A stretch of 64,000 nt of DNA from Nematostella vectensis (lineage: Eukaryota > Cnidaria > Anthozoa > Actiniaria > Edwardsiidae): assembly GCF_932526225.1 (NCBI RefSeq), contig NC_064034.1, forward strand, positions 11,792,887-11,856,886, read 5' to 3'. The translations under genes were made by a program, and so were the position numbers. The notes under the pieces are model-generated. The model was not told the DNA's origin, did no database searches, and saw only the letters and a list, made by a program, of their open reading frames with translations. Shown piece after piece: positions 24,276-37,492 of the stretch (the stretch's first letter is position 1; the number at the start of each line of letters is the position of its first letter).

Positions 24276-25926
24276 CTCCTCGAGCACATCCTACTTGTTA
24301 ATCCGCTTCTCTGTTCTCCTCGTTTTTCATTCCGTTTGTTTGTTATTCTCGGGTGAGCATAAGAATCACGATGATATTTTGTCATAAACTATTAGCCGTC
24401 AGGGCAACGCAAGACGGAGCTATTGCGGCTGCGGAGGAGTCTGACAAGCGGATGCTTTTCTAATCTACCTAAGGGTGCGGTTCTCTTACGGGAGAGTTAA
24501 AGTATACGTCACACCATATATGCATATCAGCGCGAAGTTTTAAAGGAGCCTTATATAAAAACACAAAGTATTTATGTCGCAGCGGCTGTGAATCAGCAGG
24601 TGCCGCTAGCCTTTGGGTCTTCGGTGTCCGTTTACTCATACGATGTTTATTTTAGGGCATTTCGCCTTCTTATTGTGAGCAGATATTTCCTGGGCCCCGT
24701 GCACGACTCTGATAGCGCTCTTTCCGATTGAACTTGGTTAATGAAAGTATAATAGGATGTTCTTAGATGGTTGTTTTCGAGATTTCAGCACATGCCTTTT
24801 CCAATATCGAATAAAAGCAATAACAAAGGAGTGATAGCTGACAATTCAAACAAGTGTAGCCAATACATTTTCGATGAAGTTTTAGCAATAAAGTATCAAG
24901 TTTAGTCTGAGATGGTTATTTGAAGTTTGTATTTTTAAATATAAATAATAACATAGGAGTGGCCGGTCGACATTTTTATGTCATGTGAAGATGTTTCTGC
25001 AACCAACCAGCCATTTAATTTCGTTGCCAGTCGAGAATAAATCCTACATAAATTGAAATAAACTATCTTTATCGAAGTCCTGCAGCCTTTAATCTTCCCG
25101 TTTATTGCAAGAATGCATCACAGATAAAAGCGAATATACACGTAAACACCAGTTCGATTTTCATTCTGTTTAGCGCACATAAATTAAGTCCACGCGATCA
25201 CATAATGTAAAAGCTTTATTCCAATCACGCCGAGCCAAATGGTTTTTTAAGCTGCCATCTTTGCACTACGATTGTCTGGCGCGCTGGAACTCGTGACTTG
25301 TAAGCCACCGCCTGAGTGTGTGCGCTTGTAAGCCAGTGCCTAAGCCCAAGCGCAAGCCCACCCCCCTTTATCCGCTACTGATAAGAAAGTTACTGAGTAG
25401 TCTTAGGTAACAAGATCAATTTGGCCCTCATTCTCATCCCCTTTCCCCGATTCTCACTCAGATTCAGACTATCAGAGCTTACGGTTCGTCATAACTTTTT
25501 TCGCCTCGCCGTGTTCCTATCTCGTTACCAGCATGTGATATGACCCACTTCTAAAAACACTCCAGTTTTTAAAGTCTGACATTACAATATCAGTTGATTA
25601 TACTGTCTGATTATACTATATTGTACCTCTTATCAATATTGCGGGTTGGAAGGCCATCACCAAATTTAGTTTGTAATTAATCATGCCATGCTTCTGCTGT
25701 TTGCCTAATATAGTAATCGTAGACATCTTTAACGAGTCACCATTCAGTCACGAGTGGCTATTTCACTTACTTCCTGTTGTGAACATACTTACGAAGCTTT
25801 AAATTGGTGAGATAGATTGACGAATTAGCAAAGAGCTAAGAATAAAATAAGAGTTACACGCCCATGAATAAGACTAAACAGATATTTTTTTTACGGAATC
25901 GTTTGCGTATATAACATGACATTGTT

Positions 25927-26079
25927 CAGTAGCGGATCTAGGGGAAGGGTTTAGGGGATTTACCCCCCCCCCCCCTTTTGGGCTGCCAGAAAGCCATATG
26001 TAACCAGAAAATTACTCCCTCCCCCCTTTGTTACTGAGCCAAACCCCCCCCCTTCAGCGAAAAGCTAGATCCGCCCCTG
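25927..26079. mobile_element. hAT-like MITE
   Basis: The left end is CAGTAGCGGATCTAGGGGAA and the right end CTAGATCCGCCCCTG: near-inverse termini of the CAGGGGCGGATC type common in hAT MITEs. It is 153 bp with internal C-tracts. A clean 8-bp target duplication is not visible. A single similar terminus (CAGTGGCGGATCCAT) occurs at 61666. Confidence 0.5.
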
Positions 26080-29000
26080 TTGTTATAAGAAGTAGTTATG
26101 TTAAGAGTAAGCGAGCGATGCGGGCGAAAGTCCCGTGATAGGACAGAGTTGGGTAAGGAATGAGGGACTCATCACTTGGGGTCACGACGCACCAGAAGTA
26201 TCTTTAAAATCGAACTCGTAAATCATGTTATTGTAGTGTGACGTAAAAAAGACCCTCAATTTTACGATACTCCATCGAATAATAACCTTAATTTAACCAT
26301 GGCATTTACTTCTTCCGACTAAACATGCATTAAAGTGTATGAAAAACGATCGATTAAACGATATCCTCGATTTTACCATACGAATATCTTTACCTAAGCA
26401 CAAAGAAGTATGACCTCAATAAAAAGATAAATCCGTTTGATTATGTGCCTAAAAAGACCTTTAAAAGAAAACGTCGACATTAATGAGTTACAGTGGCATG
26501 TTAAAGCTATTGTATATATACAAAGTTCATTGATGATTAATTAACAAAAGATAAAAATAGTAATTTATTAAAGGGTGATTTAAGGAAAATAGTGGATGAT
26601 GGCAAATAGGGAGGTGTGGATTACTCAACGGTTTCTCATCTCGCCAGTTGAGGTCACCGGTTCTAAGAGTGGCAATTTAACCCCCTCCCCCCATAAAAAA
26701 ATCCTGATTGATGCTGATGTAAGCCTGAATATTTGCCTGGTCGAGTTGTTTTCAAAAACGGAAATACTATTTAGTTTATTTAGTACTGAAATACTATTCA
26801 GTTTATTTAGTACTGAAATACACTGTAATGTATTTGTCCTCTTTTGTTCTGGGCTTGACTATTACACTTTCAATTACATTTTGTTGCACGGGGTTTTAAA
26901 AACTGCACTCTAATGGCATTTATTTCTATGTGATGAAAACGCAGACACAAAAGGGTAGTCTAGATTATACTGTTATGCGTATTTTTGCGCATGTTTTATC
27001 TTAGAGAGGAGATAACATTTTGAGAGCTTTGAAAAGCTATTTAAAATTCGCACATTTAATGCAGCGTCATTTTAAATTTGAACTTGGCCGTTATTATCGA
27101 AGAGACAGCCGAACATCGTGAGAACACCAAACTTGTTCTTTCAATGATGTGAGGCAAAGAACAAAGAGGTTTAGATCGCATAAAAAAGCACCGTTTTGTT
27201 TGGTCTGGTTGGGAAGCACAAACAGTAAAATTGTGTTTTCGCTTCGTCTAATGGCTCCGGACCCCACCCAGCTCATGTAACAAGATGAGTTTGACTCCAT
27301 TTGATACATCCGTTAGTATTGGTAATTATAAGCGTGCATTTGGATAGAAAAAGTTTCTACATGGATCCAGTGACATATTACAAGAGCTAAGGGTGTCAAG
27401 TTGATTTTAATTGATCCGTGGTCAGTGAACTACTTCTCGACCCCACACACCCAACGTTTTTTTTATAAACACGCCCCTCGTTCAGTACTAACAGTGATCA
27501 CGTGTGACAAATGATTATTGATATTGTCAGTAAAAAGCTTTTTAGAATGATAGAATAAGGATATTGTGTATTTCAAACTAACAAATACGGTGTCACCCTA
27601 TAATATGGATGACTTTTTTACAGTTTTCTCGCGACTATTTTGATAGGGGGTGGACCTTCGCATTATGTGAATGAAATTTCTAAGCGGATACACGAAGGAA
27701 AAAAACATTCAATCTAAAGCAATAATTGTGACGGAAGAAAAAAAAACTTCCATTAAAAAAATTGTGACGTGTAAAGTCTTGGCAGTTTTTTAGCGCTACT
27801 TTGAAGTATTCTTGAGGTATTTGTTGAACAAAAGCACTACTCGCAACGGAAGATTCCCTCGCGATTTACTCGTCTGCTGGCTTATTGGGTCAAGAAATGG
27901 TAATGTAGTGTTTTGCTCCTTCTAAAATATCGGTAAGCCGTGATAATTGAGCTAAGACCAAAGAATAACCTAGCCCCATATGTTTTCTTTTTGCGAATGT
28001 TAGGATGCGTTTGATCTCGATCCCGATTTTCTAAGATACAAATTCGGTCCAAAAGCTTTTTTTTATTTGTTGCCAACAACGTGTACAACAAGCCACTCAA
28101 TATGATACAAATCACCACGGATGACTTGGTTAACTAGCCTGACCACGAGAAAGGCTCTCTCTAGTCTGTCTTCAATAATTTGAATTTTGGGATTTATCAT
28201 ATGGAACAAGGAGGAGTTTTTGATGAGAAGACCTAATTTCTGGCGGCCAGGGGATACACGCTCACCTAACTTGTTGGCGCCCTAGTACGCGCCCGAAAAG
28301 GAGCGAAAATTAAAAATACTTTTTTTTAAAGAATTAAAAATATATATTTTATTTCAATTAAATTTTATTTAACAATTATTTTGTATAGATAAAAATAGAC
28401 AACAACGTGTATTTCAAGCCACCAAATAGGTACATCATTATGTAACTATTTTCCCAGAGGATTTGGGGGAAAAACGCGATTAAAACAATAACTATGACTA
28501 GCGCCACATTATTTTGACGACTTTTTTTGGGTGTGTTTTCAAACATAGACGTAACATATTTACTGGAAGTTATAGCATCCATACTATGAACGAACAGGGT
28601 ATTTTTTCCAAACAAATAAATGTGACGTCACGTATATGCAGTCAAAGTTCTTTTTTTATTGCCTAGGCGTGTAGCTAAGATCTGGGGAGGTGTTGATATC
28701 CCGGGATTTGGCGATTCTTCAAAGCCTGTGTGTTTCGTGGCCGTGAATAAGAAATGGGGGATGGGGGGGGGGGGGGGGGGGGTGCGCGGTCCCAGGCCCT
28801 CCATATTCGAGCGACCTTGGCGAAGCAGAAATTTAAATTTTTTTTATTGAAAAAAAAAATGGTTGAATTTGTCCTCGTTTTCTTCATCATGACTCAATGA
28901 CGAGACGCAAGATAACCAATGAAGGAGCATCTAGTATCTTTGCTTTATTCTGAGTAGGATAATCAGCTTTTCCAGTCTTTTTTCGTGGCCGCAAGGGGAC

Positions 29001-30337
29001 TTAAAGTCAAAGTAGTTGATCCCGACCCGCCCACGTCACGAGACTGTGCGCTGCCCGCGTACTTCCTGCGCAGAAAACCCGAACAAGGGCTTACGCTTAT
29101 CAGGGGTCAAGTTATTGACTTCTATTGGCCATGTACTGGTGATTACAACTTAATTGGACACCTCTGCATTCGGCCCGACATTTCCGCCCGTTCCCCGTAA
29201 CAAATAGGAACACTTTTCACATTTTCGATGTTTACTTCCATTATAGACAACCTACAATCTTCATCAGACAGTTCTTTTTCCGCTTCATGTCCTTTTAAAA
29301 CCCTAAACAAACTGTTTTCTACTTCTATTGCGAATTATTATTGTCTGGTATTGACTAAACTTGTCTGTTATTCTTTTGGGGGCGCTTGTTTCCGGTAAAT
29401 TGTAGGCTCAATCGGCGCGTGCCCTTTCTATCTTGACAGTCCGCTCTATTCAATTGGCCGCTACGACAGGTACATTTCACACTTTTTCACTCAAATGTAT
29501 ATTAAATACATTATTTGCATAACTATATCTTCAACTTCTTTTAACGCTACCCGTATGAAGAGCATTCCTACAATGCGGCACTTTGCGAAGTTCGTTTGTA
29601 ATCACGTATACTGCTTCCGATAACAGAGCTCATCGCTTATTTCGCCGACTTTCCTTTGCCCCCTTCGGCCCCTCTGAGGCTAATACGTGCGCTGCTTAGT
29701 GGTGCATATCAAGCTGGACACATCGGCAGTCGCGAGCAAACATTCGTCTCAAGTGCCAAGACGTGGCTAAATAAGATATTACATGCTTACACACTCCTAA
29801 ACATGGCCTATAGATTACAACGGCTGATACATGTGACCGTTCTATAGAGTGGAGGAATGGGGGTTCTATGTACGGAGGCCTCGGTAGCCTCACGTCTCGC
29901 GATTAGACGTGATAAAAATATCGAGCTCGCGGTTTAGGAAATCAGTGGTTGTCCGACGTTTGGATAAACGATATAATAGATGATATTTTGTCCAGCTGAT
30001 TAATTATCTCTAGAATAACCCTTACCTCGCTGTAACCCTCTTAATGTATTTCGACGCTGGAAGTTTAATTGTATTGAAGTGCATTGTATGTAAATGATGT
30101 GTTTTTGTCTGATGCGCTTTAGTTTCGAGTTTCCGTTTTCTCGCTACGTTTCTTTAGCTTCTTTCTGTACGTCAATTCTCACTTCCTGCATTTTGCCCCC
30201 AAACAGGCGTAGGTCGCGTAAATCGATGCTAAAAACCCTATCCCATGGTTTGAGGCCTTGAGCTCTTTGCTGCGTACCGGAGAGGATCTATTTCCGGTAC
30301 CGTAATCAACGTGCCTCTATTGTTCTCGGCGCGTGCG

Positions 30338-30347
30338 CTGATTGGCT
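30338..30347. promoter_or_regulatory. CCAAT box upstream of NFI
   Basis: CTGATTGGCT is the inverse of AGCCAATCAG, a full NF-Y-type CCAAT box, 157 bp before the NFI start codon in a GC-richer stretch. The TTGGC within it is also an NFI half-site, so autoregulation is conceivable. Transcription start is unknown. Confidence 0.4.
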
Positions 30348-30494
30348 GCCGCTTGACATGCCTGCAAAATAAATGTATTTAGTGACAAAGTGACACGAAG
30401 TAAACAGAATGCGTAGATTGGGTGAAAAAAATCATCATGTCTTCACATGGTAGCTCAGAGTTAGGATAGCAGTCGAGCGCGTAACACTGCAGCA

Positions 30495-33400
30495 ATGGTG
30501 ATGAGCGGAGATACCGCGTCCGCAGTAGAGTACATCAAAATGGCTAACCCTGGAATTTTCGACCAACAGGACGAGATCCATTCGTTTATCGAGTCTCTAC
30601 TGCCCCACGTCAAAGCGTTCGCGTATACCTGGTTCAATCTGCAAGCTCGAAAACGAAAGCATTACAAGAAGCACGATATTCGTATGACACCAGCGGAAGA
30701 GCGGAGATGCAAAGAAGAGTTGGATGCCGAGGCAGACGAAGTAAAACACAAATGGGCCTCTAGACTGCTAGGCAAACTGCGCAAGGACATTCTCGCAGAG
30801 TGCCGCGAGGAGTTTGTTATGGCGATTGCGGGAGGCAAGCCTGGTTCCAGTTGTCGTTGCGTCATTTCAAATCAAGATCAGAAAGGCAAAATGCGTCGAA
30901 TCGATTGCCTGCGACAGGCGGATAAAGTGTGGAGGCTAGACTTAGTTATGGTGATTTTATTCCGTGGGATACCACTGGAAAGTACGGACGGGGAAAGACT
31001 CGGAAAATCCGAGTACTGTCGACATCCAGGGCTGTGCGTTTTACCCAACCACATCACAGTAACTGTAAGGGAACTGGATCTTTTCCTTGCAAATTTCATG
31101 TGCAGTCGAGGTAAGAGCCTGTACGGTTGCTAATATGTCAACCGAGAGATGGGAGAGATGCAACCGCGTTTACTTCCTCGAGAGTAATTTCAAGTGAGTT
31201 TTAATATGGTTTAGTGGTTGTTTATACAAGCTGCCCTGCAAGTTTCCGCAAATTTACCTGCTCATTCGCGCTAATCAACAAGTTGAATATGAGTTGCTCG
31301 TTAATAATTCAAATGCTTCTCTGTTTAAGTTCTCGTTTGCCTCTTTTACTACCCAAATAATTCCCGTTTTCCGATCCATACTGGGAGTTAGAGTTTGTTT
31401 CCTATCGTTGACTTTTTCTGTCTTGTTTTGCAGAGCACAAGGATGATGCTGACACACAAGTTTCACGCAGCTCCACTGCTGAAAGAGATACCCAAAAATG
31501 TGAGTATTAATGTTTAATTTGTTCTCAGCTCTTATGCTAATCGCTGAAACGACCTGTAGACTTCCCTCAGCCATTTGTTTTGAGGTACTGCAGCTCACGT
31601 TTGTTCGACTGCACGGACGTGTTGTTGTTTTGACACCGTCCACGTGCTGTCGTTTGAGTTAGGCAAATTGCTTTGCTCATTACGCTTTTGTTCCGATTCT
31701 CGGCGCGAACCGTTGTTTAGCACGCGCGAAACTCACTTAAATGTCACCAAATGAACGATTTGTACACATTTACACGTTTTTTAATGAATTATCAGCCGTG
31801 CTAGCTCTATATTAGAGGAGAATAATTGAGCGCGGGTATTTTTGTTACAAGAAACGCGCGATTTTATATGCTTGTCAATTTTGCGACCTTGGTAGAGTTT
31901 GAGTTGTGAGTGCGTTTGCTTTTACTAGTGGATCTACAAGATAATACTCTGCAGTATTGTCGTTAATAAAATCTCTTAAAGTTATGTAAAGATAATGTCA
32001 TAATGTTGAACAACAATATAGGTACTTACGAGAAACTCAACGTAAATTATTGTTTTTGTTTTGCGGGAACCCATTTATACGTTACAACACTATACAGGGT
32101 TTGATAAAAGGGAACATTTTAACTAGCTTTCCTTTGTAATTTTGCACTTAATTACTGTATAGTTTGCGTGAATCTGTGTATATTCTATCTCATAAAAAAT
32201 ATCTTATTAGCTATAAAATAATAGAGGAATACTAGACATTAACTTTAATATTTCATGAGCTCGTTATTTTAATTTTCTGCTCGCTGTTCGCTGTCTTTTT
32301 TTACGGAAAATATCATGCAAACCACGTCAACATAAGTACTAACAAGTTAAGATGCATCTACAAATTGGAATAAAACAGCTTCTCTCAAGGACCACAAAAT
32401 GTAAAATAAGCATTTTTAAATGGAGCCTTCCTGTTTTTTTTTTTCTTTTCTATCGAATAACAGCGGGCCATAACAGCGCGGCATGTCCTCCGCTCCGTAG
32501 ACCCAAACTTCTCAGTACGGCTCTTGATGCGTGCTATGTCCTTTGAGATTATAGCAAACCAATGCACAGCAAGAATCTGGGTCTATGCGTTACTCTGTTT
32601 GGTTAAAAGTCTGTAAGCTCCGCTGCATATGGGGAGCTTTGTTTATTTTGGTGAAAAAAGGAAGTATTGCTTTTACGCTCCCACCCTTCAAAATCCTTGG
32701 GCATTGACTGAGCAGTTCAAAGGGGGTTAAAAAGACGCAAAGTTTGAATGAGCTAGCGCATTCCTGGACTATTATTCACTACAGCACAACATAAAGCACA
32801 TTAGGCTCTAGTTAAGTAACCCTATATCTTTACAGATGAACTTAACCTACAGATCATGTCAATAAAAAGTCCTGACGTGACTTCGACATTTGATAGCATT
32901 GTTGCACATGCCCTAAGAGCAAGATTTGGACCTAAATTTTACTGCGTATGCAAGGTCAAAAGTCTTTGGCTTCCTTAATTTTGCTTCAAAATTTTGAATC
33001 CTTGTTCTGAAACATAGAAAGTTTCTTTAAAGCTCTCTGATTTTGCTTCCTTAACCCTGAGGGTCATGTAACCTTGGATTTTTTAGTAAACATGTGATTT
33101 GAGTGGCGTTTTGGCTTATTGTAGCCTTGTATCTGTTGACAGTTCAGGCTCTTTGTGTTCAACCTCTTCTTAAGCCTATTGTCCTTGCACAAACTCAGCA
33201 AAGCTGTCAAACTAATAATTACCATATTAATGTCTCTAACAATACTTATTGTTTTCTTGCTAAACTGTTTTAAATTGTTATTTTAGCATTTTCTCCACAT
33301 ATAACTATACGGAATTTCTTAGAGACATATGGCTGACCTCAGTCATGAGAATTATGTTTCTGACAACCCATTTTGCTCACAGGATACAAAGAAAGAAGTT

Positions 33401-36400
33401 TTTATTGGTTGAGTGCAAGGTCACTCCATTTAAATTGTTGTTTCTGAGGGGAAGTGGATCTGTTGACAGAAAGGCTAGAATGGCTCCTGTCAGATAAGGG
33501 ATGGATAGCATTTGAGAGGCCCCTACTGGCTTAGCGAGGATTTGCTGATGAGCTTTGGCATTTTTGTGGTTTTCGTGTAGGCTGCTTTTGTTGAACCACA
33601 GAACAGTTCTCAAGTGGCAGTTCCCTCTATTGTTCTGCCCTAATCTTGCAGACAGCTGTACCCCATTCCTCCTTGAAAAATTCTCTTTATAGTAATAATT
33701 TTGGTGTAATCTTTGGTCTGATTATATTTTAGTATACAAGAAGCTAAGGTTCTTGATGTCTCATAATTTTTGCTTCTCATACATTTAGTCCTAGATTTCA
33801 GATAGTTACCAATAATTTTGGAAAATGTTGCTGTCTATACTTATCTTTTGTGATTATTTTTTTCCTGTACCCCTCATGGCTGGAAGTAGAAATAATACTG
33901 CAAAATAAGGGCAATATTATCCAGGATGCTTAAATAACTAAAAAAATGTCTCATTTTGCACAATGTTTTTATTTTGCTATAAAGTTAAACCCTAGACATA
34001 TTTGATTAAACCTTAATTTAATCCCTTTTATGATGTCACAATAAAGCAGGTGGTTCACCTTCCTATAATATTTTTTTACTTAATTTCTAAATAATTTTAT
34101 ATGGCAAGAAAAACTGTTATTTTTTAACTCTCTACATCATACACTAGGGCAAAAAGGACATTGCAGAGATATCTCTTTGCAAAATAATGAATAAGGCTTT
34201 ATGCATAGTATGACAAATATGCTTAAAGCAACAACATGTTCATGGTACTTAAGCTACAAATTAGTTGTTATCACTACCTGTAATTGTTGACACAAGATTC
34301 CTTTTTTATTATTTTCACTTGGATGAAATTCATATTAGCTGAGGACACAAAAATAATGTTTACTTTTCTATTCTCAAGGTGTGCATGCTTATGTTCTTGA
34401 AACCTCTCTCGTTATAAGATCCCCTAAACAAAACACTAATGAATTAATGAGTGATTTTATCACTTTCTTATTTCAGTGGCTGCGCTGAACAACTTTGTGT
34501 TGTCTGGTGTTTTCTCTGTGACAGAGTTATACCAGTATTCAAAAAGTGAGTTCAACATAAAGGAATTTCATTCTAACTCAAGGATTTTAATTCAAATTTT
34601 AAATCATGGAGATTTTTCGTTAGAATATTTTATGTGAAATGAAACCTGCTTTTACTGGTAGCAAGTGGACAAACAAAATACCACTTGATGAGTTTGTGTC
34701 AACATCTCTCATGGTCTCCTTATATTAGATGCCAGGGTAATAAGAAGCCTTTGACAGGTGTTAGCATCCAAGGTTAGAGGTTTGTTGTGGAAAAACAGAA
34801 GTGTTTAACTGGATGATTATTAAGATTTTTTTAACCTGACCAGAGCCAGAATATCAGAGGTTTATTACCTCTGCTGCTGTTGGAACATCATATCTTGTTA
34901 TGTTTGCAGCCCAACTGTAAAAAGTTAAACTGATTTTTGTAAGACAATTGATGGTTCAGAAAAGTAAAACCTTCCCCTCCCCTCCCCTCCCCCGTACCTT
35001 GTCTCAGGCTTGTTATTCTGAATGGCCAGGTAAAATCTTCCGAACAAGTTTATGGTGATTTTACTCAGTGATTTGGTTGCATTTTTTTATATAAAATTAG
35101 AACCTTTACCTTTGGCCTTTCTTGTGTTTTAATTGCTTTATTGTAATTCCTTGTTATATTTGTTACCTTAAGCCCCAATTCACTGTGGTGGTCAGAGTCA
35201 TGCCCATATGATGATCCCAAGCCTTGAAAGTCCCACGTTTCCCCAAGAATCGAACCTTGAGCATCAGTTCCCTCATGCCTTGAACATCCACCAGAGATCA
35301 GATCCTTTCGAGATGAGGTACCGTAAAAAGAGCAGAACCCTTGGCTCCATATCATCTGTGAATGAAGACGTGAGTGATGAGGACTACGCCCATTCCCCAG
35401 CAGGCTTTTCACCGCAGTCAACACAGTGGCCAAATGACATTGATCAAAGTAGGTAGCCTCAACTGTAAAAAGTAAAAATGCTTATGATTTTGCAATTCTT
35501 CAATAGCAATAAAATACTGCGTTCTAGGGGTCAGGGGGGGTGCATATGCCCTCTGCACCTACTCATGGCTATACACCTGAGATCCTATGTATCAATAAAA
35601 CGTGTGACCTGATGACTACACTGCCACAGCCCTGAGATGGGTGACTGTAGTACCTCTATTAATAGGCCACACTTCAGACTTATAAGAGGTATTACTGTAA
35701 TTATGCAAAGGGTGTAAGAAAAAAACTTCTTTTTTTGCAGCCCAAAGGGTTGGTTCAAAGATACAGTTTCCTGCAGCAGAGACAGCCTTTGTCTTATTCC
35801 TTAGTTCTTTTGTGTGTTCTCTATCCTTCAGAATCCATTTGAGACATGTGTATCAATTTATACCTTGCATTGCAGTTTACAAGGGCTAATGACTGTATCA
35901 TGTAATTTATTCTCAGGTCCTGGACATTCTCAAGTCATGCCCTTCCCAGTAAAAATCAAACCAGAGCAGAACTGCAACAGTTATAACATTATGGACCAGC
36001 AGTCCAATATCTCATGCTGTGCGGTTAACGACCCTCAGTCACCATCCATCAACTCATACAATAACCAGCACCAAGTGCAAGGACGTCCCATGGTCTCTCC
36101 TGACTACAACAACAACATGAATGACGCCTTCATGCATGCCATGTCGGCAGGCAAAAACATGAGCATTCACCCTCAGCAGCAGGCATTTCAGTTCAGAATA
36201 CCCACTGGACCGCTTACAGTTGGTGAGTAGAGTTATGAGGGACCTTAAGATTTCTGACGGTAGAGAGACAACAGTGATTTTCTAAAAAAATGCAGGTAGG
36301 ACACAATGAAACCTTTCATTTGTACCACTTTCATATTCATTTGTTCATTCTGTTCATTTAGTTTTGCCTGCAAGCCTCAAATCTCTTGGGATATGCCTGT

Positions 36401-37492
36401 GGTAATTTTCTATTTTCAAATTCTAGGTTCTGCTCCTGGCAGAACTGGGCCAATCACCGCAGAATACCTACAGATGCTGGACCGCCCAAGGTCAAGTTCG
36501 GTCCCAGTAGCACGACAAATGGGTCTCAGTCCCTCCGCAGTGATCCCACCTCCGGCCAGATCGCAGAGCCTGGTGAATGGCGCAATGTCTGGAAGTGGAG
36601 GAAGCAGCAGTAGCATCGCAAGCTCTGATCAGATGGTGTCTTCACCTACCAGGCATTCACCTGTGTCCACAAGTCCATCTAGGCGAAGCCCTTCAGGCAT
36701 AACCCTCAATACAACGGTACAGATTATTCAGGTATTTTAAACGTAGTCTCATGATGATGGTGTGCTCCTACTGTAGATGATACTTCATTTTAAATGTAAT
36801 TTTGATGGTAATTGTAATGCTGGTTATTATTGTGATAGAGATGTTGATGTGTTATTGGTTGTGATAGCGATTATTTGATTATGCTATTCAGATGTTGTGG
36901 ATTATGATAATATCCATGCACACAAACAACTGTAAACATCCATCACTCATTTAATGACTTATATTTTTTTGGCATTTGCTCCCACCAGGCCCCTGTAACC
37001 AACCAGCAAAGCCTCAGTTCGCCAGTAAACAACCAAGCTCCCATGGCCTACACTTATGCCAACTACAATTCCAACAACATGGGAACAACGCTAAGCCCCA
37101 CCCTCCCTATGGGTGGGTGCAGGACCTCAGGTGCCATGCAAAGATGGGGACACCAAGTGTCAATGTTGCAAAGTACTGGTGGAGTCTCTGAAGAGGAACA
37201 GAGTGAATATAATCAGATTGTGCAGACGTTGAATGGCCTGCATCAGGAGCAGGAGAACATGCTAGACAGTAAGTCATTGCACCCTAGAGATTTTTGGGGG
37301 GTTCATGTCCCTTACAGTTTATTATTTTCTTTTTGAGAAAGTGATATGAGCCTTCAAATTAATCAAAACATGGCTTTATGTTAAACACAATTTATCACCT
37401 ATTTACCCTTACCTGCAGATGATAGAAATTTCTACCAAGTCCCGAATCATTCTGAGCCAATGGATGTTGCTGGGTCAAGGGTAGCTCAGTGA
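30495..37492 (+). CDS. NFI: Nuclear factor I (CTF/NFI) transcription factor, complete coding region
   Basis: My model has eight exons: 30495-31110, 31434-31499, 34477-34545, 35173-35448, 35917-36222, 36427-36731, 36989-37268 and 37419-37492. It encodes 663 aa with all phases consistent. Exon 1 encodes nearly the whole DNA-binding domain (about residues 20-205). It shows [34 protein letters not shown], the [20 protein letters not shown] block and [12 protein letters not shown], near-identical to vertebrate NFIA/B/C/X. Exon 3 encodes the family's [19 protein letters not shown]. The remainder is a low-complexity Ser/Pro/Gln/Asn-rich transactivation region. NFI binds TTGGC(N5)GCCAA as a dimer in the nucleus. 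The 3-kb intron 2 holds no other gene. Donor ACG|GTACAG at 36713 is an alternative end for exon 6. The start is the first ATG in a good frame. Confidence 0.93.
31500..34476 (+). other. NFI intron 2
   Basis: 2977 bp, donor TGTGAGTATT (GT at 31500) and acceptor TTATTTCAG. AT-rich. No coding exon, array or transposon end could be supported inside it. Confidence 0.7.
35527..35582. repeat. Dispersed G-tract repeat fragment in NFI intron 4
   Basis: A G-run, then TGCATATGCCCTCTGCACC, then TATACACCTGAGA: the terminal portion of the family seen at 552-692. Confidence 0.45.

Larger units (their letters stand above)
22801..30337. other. Gene-free stretch with MITE remnants
   Basis: No exon could be supported in 7.5 kb. 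Remnants include a pogo-like terminus (GAGTTAGCGGGGTTCTA, 23230), a two-and-a-half-copy repeat at 24140-24275, a hAT-like MITE at 25927-26079, and a G-tract at 28756-28782. Two diverged similar segments lie near 28060-28110 and 28380-28435 (CAACAACGTGTA ... CAAGCCAC). Upstream regulatory elements of NFI may lie here but cannot be recognised by eye. Confidence 0.5.
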
